From positions 62,001-126,000 of the forward strand of contig NZ_LVWA01000008.1 in NCBI RefSeq assembly GCF_001907195.1: 64,000 nt of DNA, in the 5' to 3' direction. The position numbers were made by a program, and so were the translations under genes. Below are positions 7,769 through 18,429 of this stretch, piece after piece; position 1 is the first letter of the stretch, and the number at the start of each line of letters is the position of its first letter. The notes beneath the pieces were generated by a model, which saw only the letters and a program-made list of their open reading frames with translations, was not told where the DNA came from and did no database searches. The stretch comes from Pontibacter flavimaris. Lineage in GTDB: Bacteria > Bacteroidota > Bacteroidia > Cytophagales > Hymenobacteraceae.

Positions 7769-10093
7769 CTACGAGTTTACTGCTATACTTCTGGATTTAT
7801 ACGTTTTGTTGCCATACTTACTTTCATAGCCATACCCATACCCATAGCCATACTGCCCGTTAACAAAACCTCGCGGCTTCACCCCGTTGAACACAATGGC
7901 AACATTGTTTAATTGCCTGAGCTTGTTGTCTTGGGTAAAGCGCTGTACCAGGCTCTTAGGAGTATAGGCATGCCGGATAACGAGCAGCGTTATATCACAG
8001 TATTCTGATAGAAGGTAGGCATCGGATACAAGGTCTAGCGGGGGCGTGTCGATGATCACATAATCAAAAGAGTCCTCCAGAAACTTAAATAGTTCCTCCA
8101 TTCTGCTATTAAGCAGCAATTCCGTATGATCCCCGATATTGATACCGGCAGGTATGATGCTTAAGTGCTCAAATGAGGACTCCTTTACAATTTCAGGAGC
8201 TTGGATCTTACCTGTTAAATACTCGATCAAGCCTGGCTCATTGGCTTTCTCAAAGAGCACAGACGTGTTTGGGTTGCGCAGATCAAAGTCTACGAGTGCT
8301 ACCTTTTTAGAAGAAGAAGCAAGGCTGATGGCCAGGTTACTGCTGACAAAGCTTTTGCCCTCCCTCGGGATGCTGGAAGTTACCATGATCTTCTTTCTGG
8401 TAAAGGTTCTGCCATACAGCCCCATGGTCACCCGCATTTGCCGGAACTGCTCCACCTGTGCTACATTTTCTGAGTTTAAAAGCGTGTCTTTTCCTTTACG
8501 CTTCGAGATGGAAAGTTCTGCTACAATAGGGGAATTGGTATAGCTCTCTATCTCAGAGCGGAAGAGCACCTTGCTGTTAAGCAATTCTTTGCCGGTTACC
8601 AAAGCAATACCTGCTCCCAGCGCTAACACGACGGATGTCAGGTAAACGTACAGGGGGTTTGGACTTACAGGTTCCCGGGAAGCCTCAGCGTGATCTACAA
8701 CTTTTACATCTTCAGCGGAAGGGGCATAAGAGAGTACTGTTTCCTCCCGTTTCTGCAGCAGGAAGCTGTAGGCATTGTTTTTGATGGCCTGCTGCCTGCT
8801 GATCTCCAGTAACTCCCGCTCTTTCTGCGGTATGCTCTGTAGCACCGAGCTGTATTGCGTGTTGGTAGAGGCTACCTTGTCGCGGCTGGCAACTAAGTTG
8901 CTGCGCTGGTTCTGTATATTTTCCAGCACACTTGGCCGCATGCTTTCGATCTCCTCGCGCAAGGACATGAGCAAGGGGTTGTTTTCCGCGGTTGTTTCCT
9001 TTAGTTGCTGGTATTGTATCTCTGCATTGTAAAGCTTCTGCAGCAGTTGGGATAGCACCTCATCGCTAACCCCTAAGGTAGAGGGCACAATGCCTGCATT
9101 ATGCTCTTTGCCCATCACGTATTTTTCAACATTATCCAAAACGGCTATCTGGAGGTTGATCTCATTTAGCCTGCGGTCGTTGAAGTCTACACTTTGTAAG
9201 TATAACTTACCTTGCTCATTTAAATTTACAGCGCCGTTGGAAGACTTATACTTTACTATCTGTGCCTCCAATGCATTTAACTCTTTTTCCATAAGCTGGA
9301 TGCGGTCCTCCACAAATGCCAGCGTCTGCGTTACCAGAGCATTTCTATCGACTAGTCCGGCCTGTAAATAAGCGTCTATCAATGCGTTGAGAATGTCTTC
9401 GCCTCTTTCCGGTACTTTGTCTTCAAGGTAGAGGTTTACAACACTCGATGCTTTGCCGGGCGACTCTACATAGACACTGCCGACTAGCTGCTTGGCAACG
9501 ACTTTGGGATTGTTGATAGAGAAAAACAATGGGTTCTGAGCTGTTCCTTTTTGCCGCAGGTTCTTCTCAAATAGAATCTCTCCATATGGAGTCTTAACCC
9601 AGGTGTTGAGCGGGTATCCTTTTCCATCAATCGTTACTTTGTTGGTTTGCTCGTTAAACGTAAAGTATACTGCCGGATATTCTGTAGCTGTATCCGGTGA
9701 CTTTAGTATGATAGCAATGGGTGAGGTCGTATAAGCGGGTATAGATTTGAATTTATCCTGCTCATAAACTGGCGCATAGAGCCTGAGTTTATGCACGACC
9801 TGCGTCATCAAGGCACTGGATCGTAAGACATTAAGCTCATTTTCCACTGTTTTGTTGGTGCTAAAGGCATCTATAGACTCCATTATCTTGGAGGCATTAA
9901 CCCCTTTTTCCTCATCCTTTATGAGTAATGCAGCCGATACGGCATAGGATGGTATCGTATAATATTTAAGGTATGCCCAGGCGCCAGCCATTCCGATAGC
10001 CAACAGAAATAGGAATAGCGGCCAGAACGGTAAGAATTTATAGAGCAGTGCTACTGCCAGGTTTTCTTCTGAGTTTGTTTTGTTTTTATCCAT
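7769..10093 (-). CDS. wzc: Polysaccharide co-polymerase with tyrosine autokinase domain (Wzc-like)
   Basis: 774 residues from the ATG at 10091-10093 (MDKNKTN); an ATG further upstream in frame would overlap the preceding gene, so I rejected it. The N-terminal Wzz domain has a membrane helix near residues 25-47, a long periplasmic coiled-coil region and a second helix near 480-510. The C-terminal BY-kinase has Walker A near residue 580 (SSIPREGKSFVSSNLA), Walker A' (VALVDFDLRNP) and Walker B (YVIIDTPP). A tyrosine-rich tail near the end (GQYGYGYGYGYESKYGNKTY) is the autophosphorylation cluster. It controls chain length and export with the Wza-like protein, whose gene ends 11 bp upstream. Confidence 0.93.
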   Translation of the reverse strand: MDKNKTNSEENLAVALLYKFLPFWPLFLFLLAIGMAGAWAYLKYYTIPSYAVSAALLIKDEEKGVNASKIMESIDAFSTNKTVENELNVLRSSALMTQVVHKLRLYAPVYEQDKFKSIPAYTTSPIAIILKSPDTATEYPAVYFTFNEQTNKVTIDGKGYPLNTWVKTPYGEILFEKNLRQKGTAQNPLFFSINNPKVVAKQLVGSVYVESPGKASSVVNLYLEDKVPERGEDILNALIDAYLQAGLVDRNALVTQTLAFVEDRIQLMEKELNALEAQIVKYKSSNGAVNLNEQGKLYLQSVDFNDRRLNEINLQIAVLDNVEKYVMGKEHNAGIVPSTLGVSDEVLSQLLQKLYNAEIQYQQLKETTAENNPLLMSLREEIESMRPSVLENIQNQRSNLVASRDKVASTNTQYSSVLQSIPQKERELLEISRQQAIKNNAYSFLLQKREETVLSYAPSAEDVKVVDHAEASREPVSPNPLYVYLTSVVLALGAGIALVTGKELLNSKVLFRSEIESYTNSPIVAELSISKRKGKDTLLNSENVAQVEQFRQMRVTMGLYGRTFTRKKIMVTSSIPREGKSFVSSNLAISLASSSKKVALVDFDLRNPNTSVLFEKANEPGLIEYLTGKIQAPEIVKESSFEHLSIIPAGINIGDHTELLLNSRMEELFKFLEDSFDYVIIDTPPLDLVSDAYLLSEYCDITLLVIRHAYTPKSLVQRFTQDNKLRQLNNVAIVFNGVKPRGFVNGQYGYGYGYGYESKYGNKTYKSRSIAVNS

Positions 10094-10104
10094 ACTCGTC
10101 GTGA

Positions 10105-10899
10105 TTATCTTACTAAACGATCTATGCTGACTACAACTAGCGTGAGGGAACTTATGACAAGAGGCAGCCACTGTCTTGCAGCACTTGCAGAGGCAATTTT
10201 GGTTTTGTTAGGCTCTACATAAATGATGTCGTTTGACTGCAGGTAGTAGTAGGGGGAAGTAAATATTTCATCTGTTGTTAGATCCAACCTTACCAGTTTC
10301 TTTTGGCCTTCCTCCTCCCGTATTAAGAGCAGGTTATCACGGTTGGCATAAATGGTGAGGTCACCTGCTAGGCCGAGGGCCTCGAGCAGGGTCAGTTTCT
10401 CGTTTGGAACAGTAATAACAGAAGGGCGTGCCACCTCCCCCAGTACCGAAACCTTGTAATTGAGGTAGCGAATGTCCACGATAGGGTCCAGGAGCAACTT
10501 TCTGCTGAACAACTCCTGTTCAATCTTTTCCTTCAGCGCCTTCTTGGACACGCCAGCGGCTTTGATTTTGCCCAATAAGGGGAACTGTATGTACCCGTCC
10601 AAATCAACAAGGTAGCCAGACACAGGCGCTATGGTATTGGAAGCGCTTGCACTCCGTAGGTTTTCGGCGCTGTATACATTGAATATTTCGGTGGCCTGCG
10701 GGTTTAGGCTGCTGACAGAGATGTTCAGGAGATCATTCTTCTGGATAATGGGCTCCAGATTCTCGAAGTTGCTGTTGTACTCAGCCTTACCGGAGCCGCC
10801 GAAGTAGACGGCTTCCTTTGTGTTAGCACAGGCTGATAAAAGCGAGAAAATTATCAGGAAAAAGAAAATTCTAGATAAACGTTGCAATTCCATTCTCAA
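10105..10899 (-). CDS. Polysaccharide export outer-membrane lipoprotein (Wza-like)
   Basis: 264 residues. A type II signal peptide ends in the lipobox LLSAC with Cys24. Then come the poly_export domain (IIQKNDLLNISVSSLNPQA) and an SLBB-like segment (YKVSVLGEVARPSVITVPNEKLTLLEALGLAGDL split over residues ~145-185). A C-terminal hydrophobic helix (WLPLVISSLTLVVVSI) is the membrane anchor common in the Bacteroidota form of the protein. It would form the outer-membrane channel for the polymer. First gene of the visible operon; the AT-rich region 10,900-11,150 upstream should carry its promoter. An internal Met at residue 3 is an alternative start. Confidence 0.9.
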   Translation of the reverse strand: MRMELQRLSRIFFFLIIFSLLSACANTKEAVYFGGSGKAEYNSNFENLEPIIQKNDLLNISVSSLNPQATEIFNVYSAENLRSASASNTIAPVSGYLVDLDGYIQFPLLGKIKAAGVSKKALKEKIEQELFSRKLLLDPIVDIRYLNYKVSVLGEVARPSVITVPNEKLTLLEALGLAGDLTIYANRDNLLLIREEEGQKKLVRLDLTTDEIFTSPYYYLQSNDIIYVEPNKTKIASASAARQWLPLVISSLTLVVVSIDRLVR

Positions 10900-11150
10900 G
10901 TTAAGTTAGGGTGTACACATGCCGGTATATAGCATGACCGATACTTATATAAAATTAGATGCTGGTAAACTATAGTTATAATTATAAGCGAATAATTACA
11001 ATACGCATGCGTTTTGCCTAAGTTGTTCAAATAGGATATGTATTTTTGATATTACTATAAAGAATATGTAATATTACTATATACGAAATCCGCAAAATAC
11101 AGAAAGACAGCCTTATCCGTTTAGAGAGTGCAATCTGTGAGGAAAAGAAA

Positions 11151-11181
11151 GAGCCCCTGCTGATTTTATCAGCAGGGGCTC
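11151..11181 (-). terminator. Rho-independent terminator after the 3-hydroxyacyl-CoA dehydrogenase gene
   Basis: A perfect 13-bp stem (GAGCCCCTGCTGA with its complement) closes a 5-base TTTTA loop, 75 bp beyond the stop codon of the dehydrogenase gene. It separates that gene from the divergent-looking AT-rich leader of the polysaccharide operon. Confidence 0.8.
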
Positions 11182-11255
11182 AAATTTAGGTTAGCTCCTA
11201 TAGAAGCAGGAGGGGAGATGGGTTTGGCTTAGTTTATAGTATACTTGTGCAAGGG

Positions 11256-12146
11256 CTATTTCCTGAACCTGTCAGCCACTACCAACTCCTTAGTGCCGTG
11301 TGTCCAGGAGTAGAAGCCCTGGCCGGATTTAACGCCTCTGTGACCGGCCTGCACCATGTTTACCAGCAGCGGGCATGGGGCGTACTTGGGATTGCCAAAG
11401 CCATCATGCAGCACCTTCAGGATGGAAAGGCAAACGTCTAGACCGATAAAGTCGGCCAGTTGCAGTGGCCCCATCGGGTGCGCCATGCCCAGTTTCATAA
11501 TGGCGTCGATCTCCTCCACGCCGGCCACGCCTTCATAAAGACTGTAGATCGCCTCGTTGATCATGGGCATCAGGATGCGGTTAGCCACAAAGCCCGGGTA
11601 GTCGTTTGCCTCGGCAGGTACCTTGCCCAGCTGCTTCGATAGCTCCATGATCTGCTGCGTCACCTCGTCGGAGGTGGAGTAACCGCGGATCACCTCCACC
11701 AGTTTCATCACCGGCACCGGGTTCATGAAGTGCATGCCTATCACCTTGTCAGGCCGGTTAGTAACGGAAGCAATCTTAGTGATAGAGATTGAGGAGGTGT
11801 TGGAGGCAAGTATGGCCTCTGGTTTGGCGAAACTGTCCAGGTCCCGGAAGATCTTCAGCTTCAGGTCCACGTTCTCCGTGGCAGCCTCCACCACCAGATC
11901 CGCGTCTTTCACGCCCTCCCGCGTATCGGTATAAGTGGTAATGTTAGTTAACGTCTGCTGCTTCTGCTCCTCGGTCAGGTTGCCTTTGGCTATGATGCGG
12001 TCCAGATTCTTGGCGATGGTGCCCAGTGCCCGCTGCAGCGCCTCGTCCGAAATGTCCACTAGCGAAACGGGGAAGCCGTTCTGCGCAAAAACGTGGGCGA
12101 TGCCGTTGCCCATGGTGCCAGAGCCTATTACTGCTACTTTCTTCAT
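11256..12146 (-). CDS. 3-hydroxybutyryl-CoA (3-hydroxyacyl-CoA) dehydrogenase
   Basis: 296 residues, the size of single-domain bacterial Hbd/PaaH/MmgB enzymes. The NAD motif GSGTMG is at residues 8-13. The catalytic pair is His139 (GMHFMNPVP) and Glu151 (LVEVI), and SNTSS at 115-119 binds the acyl-CoA. It oxidises 3-hydroxyacyl-CoA to 3-oxoacyl-CoA in beta-oxidation or butyrate/polyhydroxybutyrate metabolism. It stands alone here, with no thiolase or hydratase beside it, so the physiological substrate is open. Confidence 0.93.
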   Translation of the reverse strand: MKKVAVIGSGTMGNGIAHVFAQNGFPVSLVDISDEALQRALGTIAKNLDRIIAKGNLTEEQKQQTLTNITTYTDTREGVKDADLVVEAATENVDLKLKIFRDLDSFAKPEAILASNTSSISITKIASVTNRPDKVIGMHFMNPVPVMKLVEVIRGYSTSDEVTQQIMELSKQLGKVPAEANDYPGFVANRILMPMINEAIYSLYEGVAGVEEIDAIMKLGMAHPMGPLQLADFIGLDVCLSILKVLHDGFGNPKYAPCPLLVNMVQAGHRGVKSGQGFYSWTHGTKELVVADRFRK

Positions 12147-12178
12147 AGGTATATCGTATGTCAGTTTTTAATCCTTAC

Positions 12179-12541
12179 AAAGCTAATAGGTTTATACTTA
12201 TACTTTGGTTAGAGGAGAGGTGATCTTTAAATAATTATACTTTAAATAATTTAAAGCAGGCGGCCATAGCTGTACTGTTAGAAGCCTGGCGATGCTGCGG
12301 ATAATGCAGGCGAGCTATGCCGGATAGGTGTAAATAGTTGAGGTAAGAGGGGTTAGGCATTGTATTGCACGCTGGTATATAGAAACAATTACCTATTGCA
12401 ATAGAAAATTATTGCATAATATACATCTTTTGGTCTAAAGCTCCGTAAAAGCTAAAAATTAAAAACACAAAACGCATGGGCGGTGGCTGATGTTAGTGAT
12501 ACCCTTACCTGCCCGGCGTTGCTAAAGACAAAACGAAAACT
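12179..12541. other. Spacer without a gene
   Basis: The 363-bp divergent spacer between the dehydrogenase and the small membrane proteins has no coding potential that I can support. It contains AT-rich direct copies of CTTTAAATAATT near 12,230-12,265 and an ATTGCAATAG-type palindromic stretch near 12,395-12,420; promoters for both sides must lie here. Confidence 0.5.
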
Positions 12542-12694
12542 ATGGGAAATTTACTTTATATCATCGCCGTAGTGCTGGTGATCTTCTGGCTGATTGGGTT
12601 TCTGGGATTCCCGGATGCCGTTGGCGGAATTATACATGTGCTGCTGGTTATAGCTGTGATTGCGGTGCTGTTGCGCCTCATCAGGAGCGCTTAA
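12542..12694 (+). CDS. Lmo0937-type small membrane protein, copy 1
   Basis: 50 residues, MGNLLYIIAVVLVIFWLIGF, followed by LGFPDAVGGIIHVLLVIAVI and a basic tail LLRLIRSA. Two hydrophobic helices are separated by a Gly/Pro turn (GFPDAVGG). This is the small family annotated as lmo0937-like membrane protein (DUF5670), common and stress-associated in many bacteria but without a defined function. It is followed after 64 bp by a close paralogue. The start ATG lies behind a run ending AAAACT, as in the second copy. Confidence 0.85.
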   Translation: MGNLLYIIAVVLVIFWLIGFLGFPDAVGGIIHVLLVIAVIAVLLRLIRSA

Positions 12695-12758
12695 CCCTCG
12701 GCATTGATTTACGTTAAAAAGAGAAAAATCAACTCAAACACTATAAATAGACAAAACT

Positions 12759-12908
12759 ATGGGAAATTTATTGTATGTTATAGCTGTCGTACTCGTGATC
12801 ATCTGGCTCATTGGTTTCCTCGGATTCCCTGATGCGGTTGGTGGTCTGATACACATTCTATTAGTAATCGCCATTATTGTAGTGCTGCTCCGCCTGATAC
12901 GGGGCTGA
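12759..12908 (+). CDS. Lmo0937-type small membrane protein, copy 2
   Basis: 49 residues, MGNLLYVIAVVLVIIWLIGF and on to LLRLIRG; about 85% identical to the gene just upstream, with mostly I/V/L exchanges. DNA identity is lower than protein identity because third positions differ widely, so the duplication is old and both copies appear to be under selection for the protein. A strong terminator follows 22 bp after the stop. Function unknown; probably inner-membrane. Confidence 0.85.
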   Translation: MGNLLYVIAVVLVIIWLIGFLGFPDAVGGLIHILLVIAIIVVLLRLIRG

Positions 12909-12930
12909 TAGAGCATTACTAAAAATAAAA

Positions 12931-12960
12931 GGGGCTGCCGAATACCGGCAGCCCCTTTTT
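12931..12960. terminator. Bidirectional terminator between convergent genes
   Basis: GGGGCTGCCG pairs perfectly with CGGCAGCCCC around a 5-base loop, with A-rich sequence on the left and a T run on the right, so it can stop transcripts from both sides. Confidence 0.85.
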
Positions 12961-12978
12961 TATAGGTATACTTTATAC

Positions 12979-13686
12979 TTAGCGGCTGGTAAAAGGAACG
13001 TTAAAGCCCACGCGTATCACCGGGTTGCTGTAGGGGTTGATCGGGTCATCGTTTCCGTTGTAAAGCACGAGGATGTCGAAAGAGCCTTTATGCGAGATGC
13101 GCTGCCGGTAGCCCAGCCCCACCATAGGTATGGTCAGCGCTGTGCGGTCGGTATACCGCCTGCCGGTCGCGTCAAAGTACGGAACGCTTATACTTAGGGC
13201 CTCTGCCTCGGCATGCGCCAGCACGGCGCCGTCGCCAATGCTGAACATCTCCACCTGCAACAGCGCGCGCCCACCGTAGTGATGCAGGTTAAACCCATCG
13301 CCGCTCTGGTAGTGATAAACGCCGCCCACTCCTGCGAACAGCTTCGGCGTAAGGGCATAGCTTAACGTTGGCAGCAGGGCAATGTTGGTATAAGTGCCGA
13401 ACTGCAGCCCGAAGCTTCCTCCAAAGTACAGCCTGTCAATAAACCGAAGCTGCTCCTCCTGTGGCTCGTCTTGCTCCTGTTGCCGCACCACCTCCGGCTG
13501 CTGTTGCTCCCGCACCCGTGGTTGCGGCTGCGGCCTTGGCTGCACTACCGGGGCCGGTGGGCCTGTGGGCAACTCCGGCTTGCGGTAGGTGGTGTCAGGT
13601 ACCTGGGCCGCGGCGTTTGGGCTGGCAAGCAGCACAAGCAGAAGCGGCAATAATAGAGGCGTGAGGAGGCGCAAAGGCGTCAGCAT
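12979..13686 (-). CDS. Outer-membrane beta-barrel-like protein with Pro/Gln-rich linker
   Basis: 235 residues. A long signal peptide (PLLLPLLLVLLASPNAAAQ) is followed by a linker very rich in Pro, Gln, Arg and Glu (residues ~30-80). Alternating hydrophobic strands then run to the end (LYFGGSFGLQFGTYTNIALL, YALTPKLFAGVGGVYHYQ, VIRVGFNVPFTSR), finishing with an aromatic/hydrophobic pattern of small outer-membrane barrels. No named family recognised. The linker may span periplasm or surface. The gene converges on the small membrane protein pair across a shared terminator. Confidence 0.7.
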   Translation of the reverse strand: MLTPLRLLTPLLLPLLLVLLASPNAAAQVPDTTYRKPELPTGPPAPVVQPRPQPQPRVREQQQPEVVRQQEQDEPQEEQLRFIDRLYFGGSFGLQFGTYTNIALLPTLSYALTPKLFAGVGGVYHYQSGDGFNLHHYGGRALLQVEMFSIGDGAVLAHAEAEALSISVPYFDATGRRYTDRTALTIPMVGLGYRQRISHKGSFDILVLYNGNDDPINPYSNPVIRVGFNVPFTSR

Positions 13687-13718
13687 GGGTTTACAGGTAT
13701 GGCATTTATACTTATACT

Positions 13719-15683
<1,965 letters not shown>

Positions 15684-16154
15684 ATGGCTTCTGCTAAAGT
15701 TTCTTTTCAGAATATCGCTATTAAGTATGGCTTAATAGTAGGCGCAGCGCACATCATTTTTTTCCTGTTGATGCGGATGCTGGGCCTCACCGACATCGTA
15801 GAGCTCTCTTACCTGAGCGGCATCTTCCTGATCATAGGCATTGTAGTGGCCATCTCCAGGTTCAAGCGCCTGCGGGGCGGGGTGATCCGGTACTTCGACG
15901 GGTTGGGTGTCGGTCTTATCACTGCCTTTGTGTCATCGCTGATTCTGGCGCTGTTTCTGGTGTTCTACGTCACAGTGCTCGATAGGTCGTACCTGGAGAT
16001 GATGCAGTCAAGCGCCCTGTTCCCGGAGGGGCTGTCGGTGCTGTCCATGTTCTGGATCACCATCGCCCACGGTACGTGGCCTGGGTTTATTGTTGGATTT
16101 ATTGCCATGCAGTGGTTCAAGAGCGAGGAGCATACCATGCCGAACCGGGCGTAG
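15684..16154 (+). CDS. DUF4199 family membrane protein, copy 1
   Basis: 156 residues from the ATG giving MASAKVSFQNIAIKYGLIVG. Four hydrophobic helices are present (IVGAAHIIFFLLMRMLGL, YLSGIFLIIGIVVAI, LITAFVSSLILALFLVFYV, PGFIVGFIAMQWF). The pattern of an IKYGL start, a short basic loop with YFDGLGVGL, and a final helix ending in GFIAMQWFK is that of DUF4199, a Bacteroidota integral membrane family of unknown role. The start was chosen because the second copy downstream begins with the same KYGL context. Confidence 0.8.
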   Translation: MASAKVSFQNIAIKYGLIVGAAHIIFFLLMRMLGLTDIVELSYLSGIFLIIGIVVAISRFKRLRGGVIRYFDGLGVGLITAFVSSLILALFLVFYVTVLDRSYLEMMQSSALFPEGLSVLSMFWITIAHGTWPGFIVGFIAMQWFKSEEHTMPNRA

Positions 16155-16203
16155 CGTACACGCCTCCCTGCTTATACAAGTTTCCTCTTAAACTGAACCT
16201 GCT

Positions 16204-16662
16204 ATGGAAAAGATTGGCCTGAAGTACGGGCTGCTTACGGCTGCGGCGCTTATCGTATACTTCTTCCTGATGCGGCTGCTGGGGCTCGTTCACATCATCG
16301 AGCTGCGCTTCCTCAACGGCCTGATCATGGCGGCGGGGGTGGTGCTGGCAATAAGGGCGTACAAAAAAGCGATGGAGGGTAACATCCCATACTTTAAGGG
16401 CTTGGGCACCGGCTTGATAACGGCGGTGGTGGGCACGGTGGTTTTCGCTGCCTTCATGGTGGTGTATGTGAAGACAGCAGGCCACTCGATGATAGAGATG
16501 CTGTCGGCGGAGCGGTACTTCGGGGAGCGGGTGGAGTCTACGCCGGGTGTGGTGATCTTCTCGGTGCTGCTGCTGGAGGGAGTGATCTCGGGCTTTATGT
16601 TTGCCTTCATTGCCATGCAGTGGTTTAAGCAGCGGCAACACAAGGTGCCCGGGGCGCCTTAG
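16204..16662 (+). CDS. DUF4199 family membrane protein, copy 2
   Basis: 152 residues, paralogous to the gene 50 bp upstream: GLKYGLLTAAALIVYFFLMRLLGL, the loop PYFKGLGTGLITAVVG, and the final AFIAMQWFKQRQHK all line up. Four membrane helices. Tandem placement suggests co-transcription and perhaps a hetero-oligomer, but there is no direct evidence. A bidirectional hairpin terminator follows 50 bp after the stop. Confidence 0.8.
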   Translation: MEKIGLKYGLLTAAALIVYFFLMRLLGLVHIIELRFLNGLIMAAGVVLAIRAYKKAMEGNIPYFKGLGTGLITAVVGTVVFAAFMVVYVKTAGHSMIEMLSAERYFGERVESTPGVVIFSVLLLEGVISGFMFAFIAMQWFKQRQHKVPGAP

Positions 16663-16711
16663 TAGCATCGGTTCTCTACTTTATGAGATGTTACCGGCAT
16701 GCACGCAAAAG

Positions 16712-16740
16712 GGCCAGTTATAAAAGTATAACTGGCCTTT
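16712..16740. terminator. Bidirectional hairpin terminator
   Basis: GGCCAGTTATA pairs with TATAACTGGCC around AAAG, flanked by an A run on the left and TTTGCTTTT on the right. It lies between the convergent DUF4199 and small hypothetical genes. Confidence 0.75.
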
Positions 16741-16763
16741 GCTTTTAAGATGCTGTCGAATTC

Positions 16764-16997
16764 TTACTTGACCACGCTGTCCGGCCGCTGTATGATCTGG
16801 ACCACAACCTCGTGCAGGTCGCCTTCCTTATCCTCCAACTTAAAGATAACCATCGGGTTATCGGCGTCATGAATCGATTCTGTATTTATTACCCGCTCGC
16901 CTTCGTCCAATTTTGTTTCCAGCTGTTGCGTCAGGTCTTTCACGGCTCTGGCGAAACTCACCTCCAGTTTACTGGGATTGTAAAACCTTGTCCTCAT
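16764..16997 (-). CDS. Conserved small protein of unknown function
   Basis: 77 residues, MRTRFYNPSKLEVSFARAVKDL followed by a helix (LTQQLETKLDEGERVI) and beta strands (NPMVIFKLEDKEGDLHEVVVQIIQRPD). Acidic, soluble, no signal peptide. The mixed alpha/beta pattern and lack of low-complexity sequence suggest a real folded protein; I do not recognise the family. Confidence 0.6.
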   Translation of the reverse strand: MRTRFYNPSKLEVSFARAVKDLTQQLETKLDEGERVINTESIHDADNPMVIFKLEDKEGDLHEVVVQIIQRPDSVVK

Positions 16998-17308
16998 GTT
17001 GCTTTAGTTAAATCGAAACCTTCTTTCATGTTTGAGTTTCGAGGTTATACTTTAAAAAAATCCTATTCAGGAATTCATATATAAAGTATACCGATATAAG
17101 GGGGGATGGTTACGCCATTAGAAGGTTATTTGGCGAAAGACATCAGTCTCTAGCTTAAATAAATAATAGTTTGCATGAGGTTGTGAGAAAATTATAAAAA
17201 ATAATTAAAAAATATAATATTTAAATATTTTTCCTAACTTGCGCAAGAATTGTACGTTAAAGACAGCTAAAGGAACACTTAACTACTAACACGTTTTACT
17301 AATTCGAA
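16998..17308. other. AT-rich divergent spacer
   Basis: 311 bp with no supported gene. The right half (17,150-17,240) is strongly AT-rich, as expected for the promoter of the secreted protein gene to the right. Confidence 0.4.
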
Positions 17309-17704
17309 ATGAAAAAATCTTTACTTGTACTTGTGATGATGCTGATAGGATCAGCCAGCTACGCCCAGGGTTTACATCCCACAGACGAAGGGCTGGACCT
17401 GGTGGTGCTGTCGATGGAGTTGGATGGGGCAGCTATGGCAAGTATGGAAATGAAGCAGGAACTGAGCCTGACCGAAGAGCAGTTTGACCAGGTGGCGCAG
17501 CTAAACAACAGCCGTTACCAGCAATTGCAGCAAGCAGAGTCCAGCTTCACAAACGACTCCTTCTCACGCTCCAAAGAATTCAGAAGCATACAACTCGAAA
17601 ACGACCGTAACCTTAAAAGCGTGCTTACCCCCAGGCAACTGCGCGAGTACCAGCGCCTGGAAGGTCGCCTGAACCTGCAACTGTTAACCGAGAACGAGGA
17701 ATAA
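17309..17704 (+). CDS. Secreted helical protein, CpxP/Spy-like
   Basis: 131 residues. A signal peptide (MKKSLLVLVMMLIGSASYAQ) is cut after residue ~20. The mature part is all-helical and rich in Met, Gln and Leu. It has two copies of a pattern like the LTxxQ box of CpxP/Spy proteins: LSLTEEQFDQVAQLNNSRY and SVLTPRQLREYQRLEGRL. That suggests a periplasmic stress or metal-binding chaperone-like protein, but the similarity is only at motif level. Ends just before a terminator hairpin shared with the convergent lipoprotein gene. Confidence 0.65.
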   Translation: MKKSLLVLVMMLIGSASYAQGLHPTDEGLDLVVLSMELDGAAMASMEMKQELSLTEEQFDQVAQLNNSRYQQLQQAESSFTNDSFSRSKEFRSIQLENDRNLKSVLTPRQLREYQRLEGRLNLQLLTENEE

Positions 17705-17731
17705 GGAAATTTAGCAACCTCTAAAAATATG

Positions 17732-17761
17732 GCGAAGCCCGGGTTTTTACTCGGGCTTCGC
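17732..17761 (+). terminator. Terminator overlapping the end of the convergent lipoprotein gene
   Basis: GCGAAGCCCG and CGGGCTTCGC form a 10-bp stem with a GGTTTTTACT loop, then CTGTTTCTT. The right half lies inside the 3' end of the lipoprotein gene on the other strand. Confidence 0.65.
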
Positions 17762-18163
17762 TGTTTCTTCGCTCACCGGCCTGTAATAGGTTATCTCCGA
17801 AACCTTGCCAAGTGAGTTGAGGCGCACCTGCACCCGGTTTGCCTCCGATAGCTGGGTGCGGCGTTCCTCACTTTGGCACTGCTCCCCGGGCTCAATGTAG
17901 TAAAAGTAAATGCGCTGGCTGCGTTCCATCAGTTCCTCGCTGTCGGGTCTGCCCAAAACGTTGCGCACCACATATTCCTTTTTGCCATACATCTCTTTCC
18001 TGATCAACTCAAACTCATCTACCAGCCCGGCGCGCTTGTTGTCGCAGCCAAAACGGTCGGCCTTCCAGGTGTCGCTGTCAAAATCCTTCAGAGAGTCCGG
18101 CGTGATGCAGGCGCCCAGCAGCAGGAGTCCCAAAAATTGTGTCGCTATAAATCGTTTTGCCAT
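17747..18163 (-). CDS. Small lipoprotein, SmpA/BamE-like region
   Basis: 138 residues from MAKRFIATQFLGLLLLGAC; the lipobox LLGAC gives a lipidated Cys near residue 19, and the longer in-frame start upstream would bury the signal peptide. The mature protein has YVVRNVLGRPDSEELMERSQ followed by YFYYIEPGEQC, which recalls the short repeat of SmpA/OmlA domains (a helix, then LGxPd, then an aromatic strand). A role in outer-membrane assembly is possible but not shown. Confidence 0.6.
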   Translation of the reverse strand: MAKRFIATQFLGLLLLGACITPDSLKDFDSDTWKADRFGCDNKRAGLVDEFELIRKEMYGKKEYVVRNVLGRPDSEELMERSQRIYFYYIEPGEQCQSEERRTQLSEANRVQVRLNSLGKVSEITYYRPVSEETAKPE

Positions 18164-18429
18164 AGTCTTGCTTGTTGGCTTAAAGTTGCAGCAAGATCTT
18201 TTCCCAGACAAGGCAAACCGGGAAAATAGATTTATTTAAGTTATACTATATTTAATTGGATAGGATTAATAAGCTGTGTTTTATGGTGCTGTAACTGTTG
18301 CAGATACGGGAAAAGGTGCTTAAGTTAAGTATGAGAATGCAACAGGGGCTCGTGCCGCCACGGAACAATTTGCACTTCATTACATGTTACTTTAACCGAA
18401 CCCATTTAACAGAAGCTTAAACAAGACTT

